From CAYMDJ01 sp964537525 (GTDB lineage Archaea > Aenigmatarchaeota > Aenigmatarchaeia > QMZP01): a stretch of DNA of 7,905 nucleotides. Positions 1 through 4,486 of the stretch are shown in pieces (the stretch's first letter is position 1; each line of letters begins with the position of its first letter). The stretch is taken from the NCBI GenBank assembly GCA_964537525.1, contig CAZIAB010000038.1:1-7905 (forward strand), given 5' to 3'. The notes under the pieces were generated by a model. The model had not been told where the DNA came from. It saw only the letters and a list, made by a program, of their open reading frames with translations, and made no database searches. The position numbers were made by a program, and so were the translations under genes.

Positions 1-134
1 ATTTGAACTGGTGATCTTCGCCTTTCCAAAGCCAATTTCCTTTCGGAAGGCCTCAGCCTCCTTTCTGGCTAAAGCCTCTTTCCTGAAAAGAGGCTTTGTA
101 AGGGCGACGTCATAACCAACTAGACCACGGACCC
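1..134 (-). tRNA. tRNA-Val(UAC), intron-containing, 3' end cut off by window start
   Basis: On the minus strand the gene starts GGGTCCG (acceptor 5' strand, from 134), followed by a D-arm of Val type (GTCTAGTTGGTTATGAC). The anticodon stem is TCGCC (107-103) paired with GGCGA (22-18). The variable loop is AGATC, and the T-arm begins ACCAG and TTCAAAT at the window edge. Once the insertion at 37/38 is removed, the anticodon loop reads CTTACAA, giving anticodon UAC. The short variable loop rules out Leu and Ser, which other splice phases would suggest. The 5' exon is 97-134; the 3' exon is 1-23 and lacks the T-stem 3' strand and acceptor 3' strand, which lie outside the window. Val identity rests on the D-arm and anticodon together. 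Confidence 0.9.
24..96 (-). other. tRNA-Val intron (73 nt, position 37/38)
   Basis: BHB geometry is visible. The outer helix is the anticodon stem. The 3' bulge is AA^A. The central helix is C32-U33-U34-A35 against UUGG (C-G, U-G wobble, U x U mismatch, A-U). The 5' bulge is CA^A, and the inner helix is AGCC with GGCT. The intron also contains a perfect 10-bp hairpin (72-81 with 87-96) and a second hairpin, GGAGGC-TGAG-GCCTTCC (45-61), with one bulged U. The first hairpin uses the same AGCC as the BHB inner helix, so the two folds compete. The exact splice point is inferred from geometry and the 7-nt loop rule; the run of A residues makes it ambiguous by one base. Confidence 0.82.
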
Positions 135-298
135 ATCATTAATGTTTGTGACATGCATCCTGCATGACTATCCAATGACGACTTTGTTAACCCAAGGCAT
201 GTCGTCTGTTTATATAGCGGCATGCATTCATGTGCCACTTAATTATTGTTCCAATAAATAAATGATTCACATAGGTTTAAATGCGTTCCTAAGGCGGC

Positions 299-306
299 TA
301 TTTAAG
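299..306 (+). promoter_or_regulatory. TATA-like box for the CxxCxxCC-family gene
   Basis: TATTTAAG is centred about 25 bases upstream of the ATG at 327, the spacing expected of an archaeal TATA box when transcription starts at or next to the start codon. No SD motif precedes the ATG. A second AT-rich site, GTTTAAAT, lies at 275-282 and would give a short leader. The rest of the 135-326 spacer contains no ORF I can support. It does contain TTTATATA (209-216) and several GCATG-rich short repeats of unknown meaning. Confidence 0.5.
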
Positions 307-326
307 ATTTTGTTTCAACCCTCAAG

Positions 327-905
327 ATGGCCGAGTTGCTATTGCCTCCTGATTCCAGCAGGAGAATGAGGAATTTCTATAGCAAGATAAGGGACTATTC
401 CGGTTACTGCGAAAGCATCATGGACAAATGCCTCAATCACTGCTGCGACAGCAGGGCTCCCATGTCATACATAGAATTTGCTTATCTTATTGATTTCCTG
501 AATTCCAATCACCCCGAAGAATATGTAAAAGAGATTCTTACAAAAGAGCTTATGGTGTCACCAACGATCGGTATTGATTTGAAGCTTGATGATTCAGACT
601 TTGAGCAGAACTATTATTGCAGAATCCTGGTAGATGGTCGCTGCCTTGCATATGAGGCAAGGCCCTTCAGATGCAGAATATACATGAGGGACGATAAGAT
701 GGGTTTATGCCGTCCCCTGCGCCATATAGAGTTGGTGAACGAGAAGGATACCAACAAATCCAAGAGAAGTATATGGAACCTGAATGATTCCTTGGACATT
801 CCCGATGAATTCAAGACGAAAAAAAGACCAATAACACAAGGTTTTGTCAAACTTGCTAGGGAAGAAACGCTGGATTTCTGGATTAGGGAATTCCTAAAGA
901 TTTAA
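327..905 (+). CDS. CxxCxxCC-family (YkgJ-like) putative zinc/iron-chelating protein
   Basis: The product is a 192-residue soluble protein with no signal peptide or membrane segment. Its cysteines form two groups: C28, C35, C39-C40 near the N-terminus and C98, C106, C116, C128 further on. The second group sits in C-R-I-L-x4-C-L-A-Y-E-A-R-P-F-R-C-R-I-Y, which matches the conserved core of the CxxCxxCC family (the Pfam family known as a putative zinc- or iron-chelating domain). The first group is spaced more widely (C-x6-C-x3-CC) than the family's usual tight cluster. Cysteine binding of a metal or an Fe-S cluster is the family expectation; no substrate is known and none can be inferred here. 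The ATG is supported by the TATA-like box 25 bases upstream. The gene converges on tRNA-Gly with 2 bases between the stop codon and the tRNA 3' end. Confidence 0.85.
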   Translation: MAELLLPPDSSRRMRNFYSKIRDYSGYCESIMDKCLNHCCDSRAPMSYIEFAYLIDFLNSNHPEEYVKEILTKELMVSPTIGIDLKLDDSDFEQNYYCRILVDGRCLAYEARPFRCRIYMRDDKMGLCRPLRHIELVNEKDTNKSKRSIWNLNDSLDIPDEFKTKKRPITQGFVKLAREETLDFWIREFLKI

Positions 906-907
906 GG

Positions 908-1056
908 TGCGCCGTGCGGGAATCGGACCCGCGTCTCAGGCTCTTTCCAGGAAGCTCGGAAGCCCCCTATATTGGAAGCGTTAGCTCCTTTTGGATGAAA
1001 CCTTTTTCCAAAAGGTTTCTTGGGAAGCCCACGTTCTACCACTATACCAACGGCGC
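908..1056 (-). tRNA. tRNA-Gly(CCC), intron-containing
   Basis: The acceptor GCGCCGT (from 1056) pairs with ACGGCGC (915-909), and the discriminator A is at 908. The T-arm is GCGGG-TCCGATT-CCCGC. The anticodon stem TGGGC pairs with GCCTG, ending in two G-U wobbles. With the insertion at 37/38 removed, the loop is TTCCCAA, giving anticodon CCC. The D-arm is of Gly type (GGTATAGTGGTAGAAC), though A12 and A23 do not pair. Exons are 1021-1056 and 908-942; mature length is 71 nt. No 3' CCA is encoded. A TATA-like box for this strand, CTTTATAG (1082-1089), lies about 30 bases upstream. Downstream there is no strong T-run before the opposing coding sequence. Confidence 0.93.
943..1020 (-). other. tRNA-Gly intron (78 nt, position 37/38)
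   Basis: A perfect 4-bp BHB central helix, UUCC (32-35) with GGAA at the intron 3' end, is flanked by 3-nt bulges CA^A and AG^A. Cleavage after the second bulge base gives a 7-nt anticodon loop. From its second base the intron forms a perfect 10-bp hairpin (997-1006 with 1010-1019, 3-nt loop), then a second hairpin, GGAGC-TAAC-GCTTCC (974-988), with one bulged U. The BHB inner helix is weak, since the hairpin starts immediately after the 5' bulge. Confidence 0.88.
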
Positions 1057-1096
1057 AATTCCTAAAAATATTGTAGAGCATCTATAAAGCTTTTGG

Positions 1097-1104
1097 TAAA
1101 AAAA
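1097..1104 (-). terminator. Oligo-T terminator of tRNA-Ser
   Basis: Four bases after the tRNA-Ser discriminator, the minus strand has a run of seven T followed by ACC. A T-run right after the gene is a typical archaeal transcription stop. Confidence 0.6.
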
Positions 1105-1122
1105 TAAGCGCTGGGAAGGGGA

Positions 1123-1226
1123 TTCACGGAACCATTTCACACCCAGGATTGTTTATGTTGCTCCTGGGCCCGAACGCGGTTTTTCCGCGAACGCTTTAGG
1201 ACGTTTACCCTGTCCTAAAGGGTTCT
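1123..1226 (-). other. tRNA-Ser T-loop intron (104 nt, position 59/60)
   Basis: The outer helix is the T-stem. The central helix is UUCG (54-57) with CGUG (U-G wobble, U x U mismatch, C-G, G-C). The bulges are AA^A and AA^U, and the inner helix is GAACC with GGTTC (1221-1225 with 1129-1133). Cleavage after the second bulge base restores the T-loop TTCGAAT exactly. Inside the inner helix are three further hairpins: 1194-1202 with 1212-1220 (9 bp), 1175-1179 with 1185-1189 (5 bp, five-base loop) and 1142-1148 with 1162-1168 (7 bp). The intron therefore folds as a multibranch RNA. Confidence 0.88.
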
Positions 1227-1287
1227 TTCGAACCCCTGAGTGCATACGCACACAGGTTTAGCAAACCTGCGCCTTAACCGCTCGGCC

Positions 1288-1306
1288 TTTGGGTCGGACA
1301 TCCGAT
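1288..1306 (-). other. tRNA-Ser micro-intron (19 nt, between positions 8 and 9)
   Basis: The central helix is UGGG of the acceptor (positions 3-6; 1312-1309) with CCCA in the intron (1293-1290). The bulges are AU^A and AA^G. The inner hairpin is UCGG-AUGU-CCGA. Cleavage after the second bulge base gives position 8 U, position 9 G and an intact D-stem GCC/GGC. The outer helix is only two pairs (G1-C, C2-G). Without removal, the tRNA would carry 19 extra bases between the acceptor and D-stem. Confidence 0.85.
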
Positions 1307-1348
1307 ATCCCAGCAAGCGCTCTCGGCGTTCGGTTGTTACACGCAAAC

Positions 1349-1357
1349 CTTATAAAC
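1349..1357. promoter_or_regulatory. Possible two-way TATA-like box between tRNA-Ser and the PRC-barrel gene
   Basis: CTTATAAAC reads TTATAAA on the plus strand and TTTATAA on the minus strand. Placed 26 bases upstream of transcription starts, it would give the PRC-barrel gene a leader of about 35 nt that includes its SD, and tRNA-Ser a leader of about 12 nt. Another candidate, TTTTATAA (1374-1381), would leave almost no room before the SD. Which box is used cannot be told from sequence alone. Confidence 0.4.
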
Positions 1358-1396
1358 TTTAGTTATATATTAGTTTTATAATTTACGACTTAAAAC

Positions 1397-1408
1397 AGGA
1401 GGGGTGAT
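1397..1408 (+). promoter_or_regulatory. Strong Shine-Dalgarno sequence of the PRC-barrel gene
   Basis: AGGAGGGGTGAT ends 4 bases before the ATG at 1413. It contains both halves of the archaeal SD consensus (AGGAGG and GGTGAT) with two extra G between them. It is the strongest SD in the window and fixes the start codon. Confidence 0.8.
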
Positions 1409-1412
1409 ATAG

Positions 1413-1727
1413 ATGGCTATCAGGGTTGCTAGCGTTTCAAACACTTGGCAGAAGGATGTTTTCACGGACAAGGGACTCTACTGCGGCAAGGTAGAGGACG
1501 TCGAGTGCGATCTCAAGAGGTTCAAGGTGAGGTCCCTTGTGATAAGGGCAGAGAAGGGCTCATACCTTCTTAACATGCTTGGGAACAAGAGGGGACTGAT
1601 AATCCCTTTCCCGATGGTTGATGCCATAGGGGACATAATAATCGTCAAGCACATATCAGCGCCCGTCACCGATGAGGCAGCAGAGAAGATGGCAGCTGAA
1701 TCAGATAAGATGAAGGCTGCGGGCTAA
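1413..1727 (+). CDS. PRC-barrel domain protein
   Basis: The product is a small 104-residue protein. Residues of about 12-85 fit a PRC-barrel fold: a V-F-T-D-K-G start, G-K-V-E-D-V-E followed by a variable segment, then L-V-I-R-A and a later P-F-P-M-V-D-A-I-G-D-I-I-I-V-K strand pair. The last 20 residues are an Ala/Glu/Lys-rich tail that looks helical. PRC-barrels occur as stand-alone small proteins in many archaea, and links to RNA metabolism and cell division have been made for some, so the cellular role here is open. There is no signal peptide or membrane segment. Unlike the other first genes in this window it has a leader with a very strong SD, which suggests high expression. Its stop codon overlaps the stop of the convergent peptidase gene by four bases. 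Confidence 0.85.
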   Translation: MAIRVASVSNTWQKDVFTDKGLYCGKVEDVECDLKRFKVRSLVIRAEKGSYLLNMLGNKRGLIIPFPMVDAIGDIIIVKHISAPVTDEAAEKMAAESDKMKAAG

Positions 1728-2719
1728 TTCCTGGAAAGGACCCTGCACCCTTCCTTGGTTACGACGACCATATCCTCTATCCGGCAACCGCCCCTCTTTT
1801 CTTCGTATATTCCCGGCTCTACCGTAAGGACCATCCCAGGCTCCAGGACATCGTCCGGGCCCGGGCCTTCGTGGACGGATAAGCCGACACCATGACCGAA
1901 GAGATGGAATACCTTATAACCACCCTTTTCCATGAGTTTCTCGTACATCTTCTGGATTTCAGAGAACCTGACACCCGGTTTTACCATGTCTATCAGTTCT
2001 CCCTGGATGCTTTCAACGTCCCAGTAAACCTTCTGCTGGAACGCGCTTCCGGAGGGAAGGAAAGTCCTCGTGAGGTCAGAGCAGTATCCTCCAAGCCTTG
2101 CGCCGCAGTCCATTATTATCAGGCCCCTGCCTATCCTGCTCCTGTCGGGTATGTGGTGGATGAATCCTGAATTGCTCCCTGATGAGACTATGGGAGGGAA
2201 CGCAATCTCTGCTCCTGATTTCCTTATCAGGCTCTCTATTTCGTGGGCAACCTTTATTTCCATCTTTCCCTGCACCCTAATCCTGAAGCATTTCAGGGCC
2301 ACCTTTATGGCCCTTTCCATCATCTCAATCTCCCCGCTTTCCTTCACCTGCCTCGGTTTCTTTATTCCTGCTGAGAAGGGCTTCCAGCTTCCAATCCGCA
2401 GCCTTCGGTAGAGATAGACGGACATGTTCCTCTCATCGAACCCAACATTCCGGAAACCGGACAGTTCCTTCCTGATGACGCCCTTTCCTGTGATCGGCTT
2501 CACAAGGAGGTGTTCGTCGCCCTTTATCTCGTTGCTCAGGGCAGAGGGAAAGAGCCTGGGTTTTCCCCGGACAGGGACAAGGAGGAAGGCAATGTCCTCA
2601 TTCCTTATCACCTTCCCGGTGTAGTAGAATATGTCATGGATGCTATTGATTATAATCGCGTCAAGCCCCGCCTCCGATGCCACGTTCTTAAGAACGGAGA
2701 GCCTCTTCTGGACTGACAT
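1724..2719 (-). CDS. M24-family Xaa-Pro-type aminopeptidase (prolidase-like)
   Basis: This 331-residue cytosolic metallopeptidase has a creatinase/prolidase N-terminal domain (about 1-125) and a pita-bread catalytic domain (about 130-331). All five metal ligands are recognisable: D204 in M-D-C-G-A-R, D215 in Y-C-S-D-L-T-R-T-F, H276 in G-H-G-V-G-L, E301 in V-E-P-G-I-Y and E315 in R-I-E-D-M. The H188-H189 pair before I-P-D is also as in the family. Length is close to other archaeal prolidase-like enzymes; the loop between H276 and E301 is a few residues shorter than I recall for the Pyrococcus enzyme. The enzyme should cleave X-Pro bonds in short peptides with two metal ions. Whether it is an aminopeptidase or a dipeptidase cannot be settled here. 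The ATG at 2719 has a TATA-like box centred 26 bases upstream, suggesting a leaderless mRNA. Confidence 0.92.
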   Translation of the reverse strand: MSVQKRLSVLKNVASEAGLDAIIINSIHDIFYYTGKVIRNEDIAFLLVPVRGKPRLFPSALSNEIKGDEHLLVKPITGKGVIRKELSGFRNVGFDERNMSVYLYRRLRIGSWKPFSAGIKKPRQVKESGEIEMMERAIKVALKCFRIRVQGKMEIKVAHEIESLIRKSGAEIAFPPIVSSGSNSGFIHHIPDRSRIGRGLIIMDCGARLGGYCSDLTRTFLPSGSAFQQKVYWDVESIQGELIDMVKPGVRFSEIQKMYEKLMEKGGYKVFHLFGHGVGLSVHEGPGPDDVLEPGMVLTVEPGIYEEKRGGCRIEDMVVVTKEGCRVLSRN

Positions 2720-2720
2720 G

Positions 2721-2749
2721 ATTAAATATTGTCCGCGCTAATTAAATAT
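2721..2749. promoter_or_regulatory. Compact divergent promoter pair (two identical TATA-like boxes)
   Basis: ATTAAATAT occurs twice, at 2721-2729 and 2741-2749. The first is centred 26 bases upstream of the plus-strand ATG at 2751. The second, read on the minus strand, is centred 26 bases upstream of the peptidase ATG at 2719. The whole spacer is 31 bp, so each box lies directly beside the other gene's start and both mRNAs should be leaderless. Confidence 0.65.
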
Positions 2750-2750
2750 C

Positions 2751-3365
2751 ATGAAGCTCGTTGAGATGGATGAGATACTCTCAAGAAAGAGGCTCAGGAA
2801 TGACATAGTGAACAAGATAAGGGACGGAACCGTTTTCCTGTACCCCACCGACACCCTGTATGGAATAGGATGCAACGCAAAAATCAGGGATTCGGTGAAA
2901 AGGGTGAGAAGGATAAAATATACGGGACATCCCTTTTCTGTGATAGCTCCCTCTATGGAATGGATACAAAAGAACATGGTCGTGACGAATCCAAGGCATC
3001 TCAGAAAGCTCCCGGGGCCCTACACACTGATAATGAGGATGAAGGACAGGTCCGTTTGCAGGGAGGTCTCTGAAAGGAAGACCCTGGGGATAAGGATACC
3101 AAGACATCCCTTCACTGAAGTGATACAGGAGGCAGGTGTCCCCTTCGTGACTACCTCTGCGAACATGTCGGGCGAGACTCCTCTCTGGAGCACGTTCGGC
3201 ATCCCTGAGGGGGTCAGCAGGCACGTTGACATAGCTGTCCATGACGACATACTGAACAACCCGGCGTCAACGATAATAGACATAACAGGAAAGCGGGCGG
3301 TCGTGGTCAGGAAGCCCACAAGGAGATGGACCCATATAGACGCTTTCGAAGAAATGAAGGAGTGA
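2751..3365 (+). CDS. L-threonylcarbamoyladenylate synthase (Sua5/YciO/YrdC family)
   Basis: The protein is 204 residues, the length of the single-domain form without the C-terminal Sua5 domain. Family signatures in order: Y-P-T-D-T-L-Y-G-I-G-C-N-A near residue 27, R-R-I-K-Y-T-G-H-P-F-S-V-I, the G-P-Y-T-L-I core, I-R-I-P-R-H-P, and F-V-T-T-S-A-N-M-S-G-E. A final segment, I-I-D-I-T-G-K-R-A-V-V-V-R, closes the domain. It should join threonine, bicarbonate and ATP into threonylcarbamoyl-AMP, which the KEOPS complex then transfers to A37 of tRNAs reading ANN codons. The tRNA-Ser(GCU) in this window is such a tRNA. The ATG is set by the TATA-like box 26 bases upstream; no SD is present. A YciO-type paralogue of unclear substrate is the main alternative. 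Confidence 0.9.
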   Translation: MKLVEMDEILSRKRLRNDIVNKIRDGTVFLYPTDTLYGIGCNAKIRDSVKRVRRIKYTGHPFSVIAPSMEWIQKNMVVTNPRHLRKLPGPYTLIMRMKDRSVCREVSERKTLGIRIPRHPFTEVIQEAGVPFVTTSANMSGETPLWSTFGIPEGVSRHVDIAVHDDILNNPASTIIDITGKRAVVVRKPTRRWTHIDAFEEMKE

Positions 3366-3386
3366 ACATATTTAAGACAGCTTCAC

Positions 3387-3398
3387 AATTAATAATTA
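3387..3398 (+). promoter_or_regulatory. TATA-like box for the PAC2-family gene
   Basis: AATTAATAATTA is centred about 24 bases upstream of the ATG at 3416 and fits leaderless initiation. ATATTTAAG at 3368-3376 is an alternative that would give a leader of about 18 nt. Confidence 0.45.
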
Positions 3399-3415
3399 AC
3401 TTCTGGAACGATATT

Positions 3416-4213
3416 ATGACAAAGATAAAGGTTTTTGAAAAGCCAAAGCTCAGGAATCCCATACTCGTGGAGGGCCTCCCGGGCGTGGGCAACATAGGAA
3501 GGGTCGCGGCAGGATACCTCATAGAGGAGCTCGGAGCGAAGAAGTTCGCCCAGCTCTATTCCAAGCATTTCTTCCCTTTCGTCATGCTGCACGAGAACTA
3601 CCAGACCCATCTCCTCAAGAATGAATTCTATTACTGGAAGGCAAAGAAGAAGGGCCAGAGGGACCTCATATTCCTGATAGGAGACTGCCAGTCATTGTCC
3701 ACACAGGGGCATTACGAGATAATAGAGGCAATCCTGGACTTCATTGAGGGTTTTGGCGTGAAGGAAATGATAACCATAGGAGGGTTAGCGACAGGCGAGA
3801 TAGAGGAGGACACACCAACCGTTTATGGCGCGGTTTCTGACAAGGAGCTGGTCAAGAAGTATGCAAAGATGGGGATAGACTTCAGCGCTGGCGAGAGGGT
3901 CGGTTATATCGTGGGCGCCTCCGGTTTGTTCCTGGGCCTCGGGAAGGAGAGGGGAATGAAGGGCCTCTGCATGCTCGGCGAGACCTCAGGCTTCCCCATA
4001 GTCACTGACCCAAAGGCTGCGGAGGCTGTGCTGGACATACTGAACAAGATATTGAAGATAAAGGTCGACATGGGCAAGCTCGAGGGCAGGGTCAACGAGA
4101 TGGAGAAGTTCATAAAGAAGGTCGAGGCCCTCCAGAAGAAGGCAATCATGCAGATAAGCGGTGATGAGAAGGGCCAGCCTGAGGCAAAGGAACAGCTCCG
4201 TTACATCGGATAG
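3416..4213 (+). CDS. PAC2-family protein (proteasome assembly chaperone homologue)
   Basis: The product is 265 residues. The N-terminus has the family signature I-L-V-E-G-L-P-G-V-G-N-I-G-R-V-A-A (about 16-32). The middle holds the I-G-D-C-Q core strand and I-T-I-G-G-L-A-T-G-E. A later segment, G-L-C-M-L-G-E-T-S-G, is followed by a charged C-terminal helix likely to form a coiled coil (about 220-250). Eukaryotic relatives help assemble 20S proteasomes; archaeal members are annotated by homology and their role is not settled. I chose the ATG at 3416 over one at 3326. The 30 extra residues do not look like family sequence, would overlap the upstream gene by 40 bases, and lie upstream of the TATA-like boxes. 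It sits 50 bases after the Sua5 gene and 30 before rpoK. Confidence 0.85.
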   Translation: MTKIKVFEKPKLRNPILVEGLPGVGNIGRVAAGYLIEELGAKKFAQLYSKHFFPFVMLHENYQTHLLKNEFYYWKAKKKGQRDLIFLIGDCQSLSTQGHYEIIEAILDFIEGFGVKEMITIGGLATGEIEEDTPTVYGAVSDKELVKKYAKMGIDFSAGERVGYIVGASGLFLGLGKERGMKGLCMLGETSGFPIVTDPKAAEAVLDILNKILKIKVDMGKLEGRVNEMEKFIKKVEALQKKAIMQISGDEKGQPEAKEQLRYIG

Positions 4214-4222
4214 TTATTTAAA
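4213..4222 (+). promoter_or_regulatory. TATA-like box of rpoK
   Basis: The box GTTATTTAAAT is centred near 4218, immediately after the PAC2 stop codon. It lies 26 bases before the ATG at 4244 and only about 8 before an upstream in-frame ATG at 4226, which argues for the downstream start. Confidence 0.6.
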
Positions 4223-4243
4223 TACATGTTTGATACTGATACT

Positions 4244-4456
4244 ATGCCCGAAACCAAGTACAAGACGAGGTACGAGAAGACCAGGATAATATCAGCGCGG
4301 GCGCTCCAGATTTCCCAGGGTTCACCTGCAATGGTAAAGTTTCCCAAGGACGTCAGGGAACCGATAGACATAGCCAGGCTGGAATGGGAGCAGGGCCTGA
4401 TACCCATAGACATAAAGAGGCAGGTCAGGGAAGAGAAGAAGGAAGAGAAGAAATAA
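4244..4456 (+). CDS. rpoK: DNA-directed RNA polymerase subunit K (Rpo6)
   Basis: This 70-residue protein is the archaeal counterpart of eukaryotic RPB6 and bacterial omega. It is a small subunit that clamps the largest polymerase subunit and helps assembly. Diagnostic segments are R-Y-E-K-T-R-I-I-S-A-R-A-L-Q-I-S-Q-G near the start and P-I-D-I-A-R-L-E-W-E-Q-G-L-I-P-I-D-I-K-R later. The last residues are a Glu/Lys-rich tail. The ATG at 4226 would add six residues (M-F-D-T-D-T) but lies too close to the TATA-like box to be on a leaderless transcript, so I prefer 4244. The gene precedes enolase and uS2, a familiar archaeal order, but uS9 and rpoN, often found upstream, are replaced here by the PAC2 gene. 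Confidence 0.93.
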   Translation: MPETKYKTRYEKTRIISARALQISQGSPAMVKFPKDVREPIDIARLEWEQGLIPIDIKRQVREEKKEEKK

Positions 4457-4458
4457 GC

Positions 4459-4467
4459 ATTTTAACC
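4459..4467 (+). promoter_or_regulatory. TATA-like box of the enolase gene
   Basis: CATTTTAAC is centred about 24 bases upstream of the ATG at 4487 and no SD is visible. Enolase may thus have its own leaderless transcript despite lying just 30 bases after rpoK. Confidence 0.5.
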
Positions 4468-4486
4468 ACCGGGCCAATTATTCTAT

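Larger units (their letters stand above)
1109..1314 (-). tRNA. tRNA-Ser(GCU) with two non-canonical introns
   Basis: The acceptor GCTGGGA (1314-1308) pairs with TCCCAGC (1116-1110), and the discriminator G is at 1109, as expected for Ser. The spliced D-arm is GCCGAGCGGTTAAGGC. The anticodon stem CAGGT/ACCTG closes an uninterrupted loop TTGCTAA (anticodon GCU). The long variable arm is GTGC-GTAT-GCAC, also a Ser trait. The T-stem AGGGG/CCCCT and T-loop TTCGAAT appear only once a 104-nt insertion is removed. A second insertion of 19 nt separates position 8 from position 9. Exons are 1307-1314, 1227-1287 and 1109-1122; mature length is 83 nt. A37 next to U36 makes this a candidate substrate for t6A, whose precursor is made by the Sua5 product encoded at 2751. 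Confidence 0.92.

Noticed and set aside
1..134. Reading the interrupted tRNA at the window start as Ser(GGA/UGA) or Leu(UAA) by shifting the splice phase
   Set aside because: The short variable loop excludes Ser and Leu; the D-arm is of Val type and the canonical 37/38 site gives UAC.
135..326. GCATG-rich short repeats and the TTTATATA at 209-216 as a regulatory element or small RNA gene
   Set aside because: Repeats are short and irregular, inverted pairs reach only 6 bp, and no defined transcript can be drawn from them.
1060..1320. Treating the three hairpins at 1142-1220 as independent terminators, a riboswitch or a small CRISPR-like repeat
   Set aside because: They lie inside a tRNA intron bounded by exact BHB geometry; the hairpins differ in sequence and spacing and are not direct repeats.
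3326..3415. N-terminal extension of the PAC2-family gene from the ATG at 3326
   Set aside because: It overlaps the Sua5 gene by 40 bases, adds 30 residues unlike the family, and starts upstream of the TATA-like boxes. The ATG at 3416 fits both promoter and family start.
4226..4243. Six-residue longer rpoK from the ATG at 4226
   Set aside because: This ATG is only about 8 bases from the TATA-like box; the ATG at 4244 is at the 26-base spacing seen at the other leaderless genes.
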